Program-made: the position numbers and the translations under genes
Notes under the pieces: generated by a model
Database searches by the model: none
Told to the model about the DNA's origin: nothing
The model's input: the letters and a program-made list of their open reading frames with translations, nothing else
Shown: piece by piece, positions 6,297 to 9,403 of the stretch
Layout: every line of letters starts with the position of its first letter
Numbering within the stretch: position 1 is the stretch's first letter
Assembly (NCBI GenBank): GCA_900321915.1
Contig: ONXW01000311.1
Coordinates: 1 to 9,403 of the forward strand
Origin: an uncultured Eubacteriales bacterium
GTDB taxonomy: Bacteria; Bacillota; Clostridia; Lachnospirales; Lachnospiraceae
Direction of reading: 5' to 3'
Length of the DNA: 9,403 nucleotides

Positions 6297-6385
6297 CCCC
6301 ATAAATAAGGGAAATCGAAAAAAAAACGTTAAAAAATGCCCGATTTAATGCTGTTTTTGCAAGGTGCGGATGACCTGCCCATGCC

Positions 6386-6414
6386 TTGACAAGGATCTTC
6401 GCAGTCTGTAAAAT
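6386..6414 (+). promoter_or_regulatory. promoter of the phosphohexomutase gene
   Basis: A perfect TTGACA (6386-6391), a 17-nt spacer and TAAAAT (6409-6414). This is the best-matching plus-strand promoter in the window. Transcription would start near 6421, giving a leader of about 47 nt. The 6284-6385 stretch between this and the divergent HU promoter holds A-rich runs and no gene. Confidence 0.8.
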
Positions 6415-6467
6415 TCTACTTAGGATTAGCTGTTTACCGGGAAACTATGTATGACAGGAGGCATGAT

Positions 6468-8150
6468 ATGTATCAGGATGATTATAAGCGGTGGCTCGAT
6501 GCGGAACTTCTGGATTTTGACCTGAAGAAAGAGCTGCAGGACATCGAGGGAGACGACGAGGCCATCAAAGAGCGGTTTGCGGTGGCCCTCAAGTTCGGCA
6601 CAGCCGGACTCAGGGGCACGCTCGGCGCGGGGACAAACCGCATGAATATATGGGTTGTGCGCCAGGCGACACAGGGCGTTGCGGACTGGGTCAAGACCCA
6701 GGGCGGAACCCAGACGGTAGCTATCAGCTACGACAGCCGTCTCAAGGGGTGGACATTTGCGAAAGACGCCGCCGGCGTTCTTGCCGCCAACGGAATCAAA
6801 GTCCGTATTTATGATGAGCTCATGCCTGTTCCGGCGCTGAGCTTCGCGACACGCTATTATAAATGCAATGCCGGCATCATGGTTACCGCTTCCCACAATC
6901 CGGCACAGTATAACGGATATAAAGCCTACGGGCCGGACGGCTGCCAGATGACAGATGACGCGGCAGCGGTTGTCTACGAATCCATCCAGAAGACTGACGT
7001 CCTGACCGGCGCAAAGTATATGCCCTTTGCGGAAGGTGTGGAGAAGGGCCTTATCAGCTTTGTCGGGGAAGACTGCAAGGAAGCCCTCTATGAGGCGATC
7101 GAGGCGAGACAGGTCCGTCCGGGCCTGTGCAAAACCGCGGGCCTTAAGCTGGTGTATTCGCCCCTCAACGGCACGGGACTCGTTCCGGTCACCCGCGTCC
7201 TGAAGGATATGGGAATTACCGACATCACGATTGTCCCGGAGCAGGAGTATCCCAACGGATACTTTACGACATGCTCTTACCCGAACCCGGAGATTTTCGC
7301 GGCCCTCGAAAAGGGACTGGAGCTGGCGAAGCAGACCGGTGCGGACCTGATGCTCGCCACCGACCCGGACGCAGACCGCGTGGGTATCGCCATGAAGTGC
7401 CCGGACGGCTCCTATGAGCTGGTTTCCGGCAATGAGATGGGCGTACTGCTTCTGGACTACATCTGTGCCGGCCGCATTGAGAAAGGCACCATGCCGGAAA
7501 AACCTGTGGCGGTGAAATCTATCGTTTCCACCCCGCTCGCCGATGCGGTGGCGGCGCACTATGGCGTTGAGATGCGCAACACCCTGACCGGCTTCAAGTG
7601 GATTGGCGACCAGATCGCCCAGCTGGAGGCGGCAGGCGAGGAAGATCGCTTCATCTTCGGCTTTGAGGAGAGCTACGGCTACCTGGCAGGACCTTATGTC
7701 CGCGATAAGGACGCTGTTATCGGCTCCATGCTGATCTGCGAGATGGCTGCGTATTACCGCAGCATCGGTTCCTCCATCAAGCAGCGTCTGGAAGAGATCT
7801 ACGCACAGTACGGACGTTACCTGAACAAGGTTGACAGCTTTGAGTTCCCGGGCCTGTCCGGCATGGACAAGATGGCCGGCATCATGAATGACCTCCGCGA
7901 GAACCCGCCGAAAGAATTCGGCGGCCGTCCGGTGGCAAAGGCATGGGATTACGAGAAGCCCGAGGAGACGGGGCTTCCGAGGGCCAATGTCCTGATCTAC
8001 CAGCTGGAGAACGGGGAGACCGTCGTGGTGCGCCCGTCCGGAACAGAGCCGAAGATCAAGGCATACTACACAACCCTCGGAAAGAACCTGGAAGAGGCGC
8101 AGGCTGAGAAGGATGCGCTGGCGGATGTGCTGAAGCCGCTTTTCTCCTGA
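6468..8150 (+). CDS. pgcA: alpha-D-phosphohexomutase, phosphoglucomutase type
   Basis: 560 residues, the usual length of the Bacillus PgcA type. It interconverts glucose 6-phosphate and glucose 1-phosphate, linking glycolysis with glycogen, UDP-glucose and cell-wall sugars; some relatives also use mannose phosphates, so substrate range is not proved. All four family sites are present: the phosphoserine loop TASHNPAQYNGYK (140-152, Ser142), the metal loop DPDADR (299-304), the sugar loop GFEESYGY (398-405) and the phosphate loop RPSGTEPK (522-529). GTAGLRG (44-50) is the normal N-terminal element. ATG 6468 is preferred over an in-frame ATG at 6447 because AGGAGG lies 6 nt before 6468, inside the longer alternative. 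It is a one-gene unit with a strong promoter and terminator. Confidence 0.94.
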   Translation: MYQDDYKRWLDAELLDFDLKKELQDIEGDDEAIKERFAVALKFGTAGLRGTLGAGTNRMNIWVVRQATQGVADWVKTQGGTQTVAISYDSRLKGWTFAKDAAGVLAANGIKVRIYDELMPVPALSFATRYYKCNAGIMVTASHNPAQYNGYKAYGPDGCQMTDDAAAVVYESIQKTDVLTGAKYMPFAEGVEKGLISFVGEDCKEALYEAIEARQVRPGLCKTAGLKLVYSPLNGTGLVPVTRVLKDMGITDITIVPEQEYPNGYFTTCSYPNPEIFAALEKGLELAKQTGADLMLATDPDADRVGIAMKCPDGSYELVSGNEMGVLLLDYICAGRIEKGTMPEKPVAVKSIVSTPLADAVAAHYGVEMRNTLTGFKWIGDQIAQLEAAGEEDRFIFGFEESYGYLAGPYVRDKDAVIGSMLICEMAAYYRSIGSSIKQRLEEIYAQYGRYLNKVDSFEFPGLSGMDKMAGIMNDLRENPPKEFGGRPVAKAWDYEKPEETGLPRANVLIYQLENGETVVVRPSGTEPKIKAYYTTLGKNLEEAQAEKDALADVLKPLFS

Positions 8151-8230
8151 TTTTTCAGGCGGAGGAATCCCGCTTTTTAGCGTGAGCGCAGAGCGGACAG
8201 ACAGAACGCGATAAAACAGTTTAAAACAGT

Positions 8231-8267
8231 GCGGGGCATACCCTTCGGCGGTGTGCCCCGCTTTTTT
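8231..8267 (+). terminator. rho-independent terminator of the phosphohexomutase gene
   Basis: An 11-bp stem GCGGGGCATAC/GTGTGCCCCGC (8231-8241 with 8251-8261, one G-U pair), loop CCTTCGGCG, followed by six T (8262-8267). The 80 nt between the stop codon and this stem hold no gene; AAAACAGT occurs twice in a row just before the stem. Confidence 0.92.
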
Positions 8268-8295
8268 GCGCCGGGATAAACATCCGGGAAGTAAA

Positions 8296-8321
8296 ATTGT
8301 CATGAATATACAATAATTGTA
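8296..8321. repeat. ATTGT/ACAAT half-site cluster upstream of the sigma-factor promoter
   Basis: A 13-bp palindrome TACAAT-A-ATTGTA lies at 8309-8321. A further ATTGT at 8296-8300 faces the ACAAT at 8310-8314. The AT-rich cluster ends about 12 nt before the putative -35 of the sigma gene, a possible position for a regulator. Confidence 0.5.
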
Positions 8322-8333
8322 AGGTGAATCTGG

Positions 8334-8363
8334 TTTACGGAAGCCCTGCATTTGGGCTATAAT
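8334..8363 (+). promoter_or_regulatory. promoter candidate of the sigma-factor operon
   Basis: TTTACG (8334-8339), an 18-nt spacer and a perfect TATAAT (8358-8363). The start would be near 8370, leaving about 130 nt of leader. The whole 8151-8503 gap between genes contains this promoter, the terminator of the previous gene, the half-site cluster and the leader hairpin, and no recognisable gene. Confidence 0.6.
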
Positions 8364-8388
8364 AAGATAATCAAATGATATTTATTCT

Positions 8389-8445
8389 GCCGGAGAAGGC
8401 CCTTTTTCCGCAATGTCCTGCCATAAATAAATGTCCGGCTTTTTT
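8389..8445 (+). promoter_or_regulatory. terminator-like hairpin in the sigma-factor leader
   Basis: GCCGGA (8389-8394) can pair with TCCGGC (8434-8439), which is followed directly by six T (8440-8445). The enclosed 39 nt can form an inner GGAGAA/TTTTCC stem that competes for GCCGGA, and carry the direct repeat AATGTCC twice, 18 nt apart. It lies downstream of the predicted start and 58 nt before the sigma ATG, so it could act as an attenuator. The closing helix is only 6 bp. Confidence 0.4.
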
Positions 8446-8503
8446 AAAATACTGTGTGACCGAATGAGACGTTTTACTGTCTTTAGGTGTGAGGGGGAAA
8501 CTG

Positions 8504-9064
8504 ATGGAAGATCGGGAGATCATCGATCTGTATTTTAAGCGATCAGAACAGGCGATCGCGGAGACTTCCGCAAAATACGGAAAGTACTGCCGCAAGATCG
8601 CCTGGAATATACTGTACAGCGATGAGGATGCCGAGGAATGCGTCAATGACACATGGCTCCATACCTGGAATGCCATTCCGCCGACGCGGCCCGTCCGGTT
8701 CTCCTCCTTTCTGGGCAAAATTACCCGGAATCTGGCACTGAATCTGTATGAGAAGTCGAGGGCCCTGAAGCGGGGCGCGGGCGAGACGGCAGCAGCGCTG
8801 GATGAGCTGGCCGGCTGCATCTCGGCATCCAGCGACGTGGAGAAAGAGATCGACGACAAGGAGCTGGCCGCAGCGATAGACAGATTTCTGGGAGGATTGC
8901 CGGAGCAGACACGGAAAATATTTGTCCGCAGATACTGGTATATGAGCAGCGTAAAAGAGATCGCCGGCGAATACGGTATGGGAGAAAGCGCAGTCAAGAT
9001 GAGCCTAATGCGTACCAGGGAACAGTTTCGGGTGTATCTTGAAAAGGAAGGCATCAATATATGA
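8504..9064 (+). CDS. RNA polymerase sigma factor, sigma-70 family, ECF type
   Basis: 186 residues with only the two core regions of extracytoplasmic-function sigma factors. Region 2 (about 7-85) includes DAEECVNDTWLHTWNAIPP (42-60), equivalent to the family's DAEDxVxxTFxxxW, and LGKITRNLALNLYEKSRA (70-87), the -10 recognition end. A linker of about 30 residues follows. Region 4 (about 117-182) has LPEQTRKIFVRRYW (132-145) and the helix-turn-helix KEIAGEYGMGESAVKMSLMR (151-170), which reads the -35. It should direct RNA polymerase to a small regulon, perhaps including its own promoter. ATG 8504 follows GAGGGGG with about 6 nt spacing; an in-frame GTG at 8489 overlaps that site. The next gene overlaps it by ATGA, the usual arrangement for a partner anti-sigma factor. 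The regulon and signal are unknown. Confidence 0.9.
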   Translation: MEDREIIDLYFKRSEQAIAETSAKYGKYCRKIAWNILYSDEDAEECVNDTWLHTWNAIPPTRPVRFSSFLGKITRNLALNLYEKSRALKRGAGETAAALDELAGCISASSDVEKEIDDKELAAAIDRFLGGLPEQTRKIFVRRYWYMSSVKEIAGEYGMGESAVKMSLMRTREQFRVYLEKEGINI

Positions 9065-9403
9065 ACAGTGAAGAGCGCTTGCTGAAGGCCTTTGGGGAGA
9101 TCAGTGACAAGTACATAGAAGAAGCGGCGCCGAAAACGGATGCCGGAAAGCAGGTTGTAAGCCTCGCGGAGGCCAGGGCCAAAAGGGTGCCCTGGCGCGC
9201 GATGAGCACGATAGCAGCCTGCCTTGTTCTTGCGCTCTCCATCGGCATCTACCGGCAGAACGGCCTTCGGACGGAGTACGCGCAGGAAGATGAAGCGCCT
9301 GCCGGAAGCATGGTTTCCGAAGGTGTTTCCGAGGCGCCGGAACAGACAGGGAAAACAGAAGCCGCCGCGCAGGAAGGCGCCGCGGCTTTGGAAGAAACGC
9401 CGG
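9061..9403 (+). CDS. single-pass membrane protein, probable anti-sigma factor (3' end outside window)
   Basis: 114 complete codons are visible with no stop. The ATG overlaps the sigma TGA as ATGA, so translation is probably coupled. Residues 1-46 are a short, charged, probably cytoplasmic part beginning MNSEERLLKAFGEISDKYIE; residues about 46-64 (RAMSTIAACLVLALSIGIY) are one membrane span with basic residues before it (RAKRVPWR), which predicts the N-terminus inside; from 65 on there is an acidic, alanine- and glutamate-rich outside stretch. Short inside segment, one span and an outside domain, directly behind an ECF sigma gene, fits a membrane anti-sigma factor that holds the sigma until a signal arrives. 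No zinc-binding HxxxCxxC motif is seen, so it is not of the ZAS class. The role is inferred from context. Confidence 0.8.
   Translation, partial: MNSEERLLKAFGEISDKYIEEAAPKTDAGKQVVSLAEARAKRVPWRAMSTIAACLVLALSIGIYRQNGLRTEYAQEDEAPAGSMVSEGVSEAPEQTGKTEAAAQEGAAALEETP

Noticed and set aside
6447..6467. Upstream in-frame ATG of the phosphohexomutase gene
   Set aside because: The AGGAGG at 6455-6460 lies inside this extension, correctly spaced for ATG 6468, and no ribosome binding site stands before 6447.
8151..8180. Second terminator just after the phosphohexomutase stop (GCGG/CCGC followed by TTTTT)
   Set aside because: Only about 4 bp of stem; the strong terminator at 8231-8267 makes it unnecessary.
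6426..8351. Long open frame (641 codons) on the minus strand across the phosphohexomutase gene
   Set aside because: It is the antisense shadow of a GC-rich gene whose plus-strand product has all four family motifs; the minus product is rich in R, H and L and shows no domain.

Overview
The window looks like a chromosomal segment of a Gram-positive anaerobe of the class Clostridia, most likely Lachnospiraceae. The reasons are moderately high GC, purine-rich Shine-Dalgarno sites, sigma-A type promoters, an L7/L12 tail and an HU protein of clostridial type, a ThiW-ThiM thiazole salvage pair, and an ECF sigma/membrane-protein pair. The genus call is inference from protein style; no search was run. 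I see no tRNA, rRNA, CRISPR array, insertion sequence or phage gene.

Layout. (1) 2-136: the end of rplL, closed by a strong terminator; the usual next gene, rpoB, is not there. (2) 243-1574: a two-domain enzyme fusing a sugar-1-phosphate nucleotidyltransferase (HddC-like) to a GmhB-type heptose bisphosphate phosphatase. (3) 1644-2636: ornithine carbamoyltransferase, with a good promoter inside the end of the preceding gene. (4) 2749-4052, minus strand: a two-gene operon of thiW (thiazole ECF transporter S component) and thiM (hydroxyethylthiazole kinase). It converges on argF through a shared bidirectional terminator and is preceded by a leader of about 185 nt without a recognisable TPP riboswitch. 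(5) 4380-5828: a large multi-domain lipoprotein of unknown function, whose upstream promoter overlaps the divergent thiWM promoter. (6) 5911-6222, minus: an HU-family DNA-binding protein with a lysine-rich tail and a perfect inverted repeat on its -10 box. (7) 6468-8150: an alpha-phosphohexomutase (phosphoglucomutase type) with its own strong promoter and terminator. (8) 8504-9403: an ECF-type sigma factor overlapped by 4 nt (ATGA) by a single-pass membrane protein, probably its anti-sigma factor, which runs off the window. The sigma gene has a leader of about 130 nt containing a terminator-like hairpin.

How the genes relate. Most are separate one-gene units with their own promoters and terminators. 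The functional groupings visible are thiW-thiM (take up thiazole, then phosphorylate it), the HddC-GmhB fusion (two late steps of nucleotide-activated heptose synthesis in one chain), and the sigma/anti-sigma pair. No clearly new defence or mobile system is visible. The most interesting items are the missing rpoB after rplL, the orphan heptose fusion enzyme, the uncharacterised thiWM leader, the unassigned lipoprotein, and the sigma-factor control region with its ATTGT-type inverted repeats and leader hairpin.
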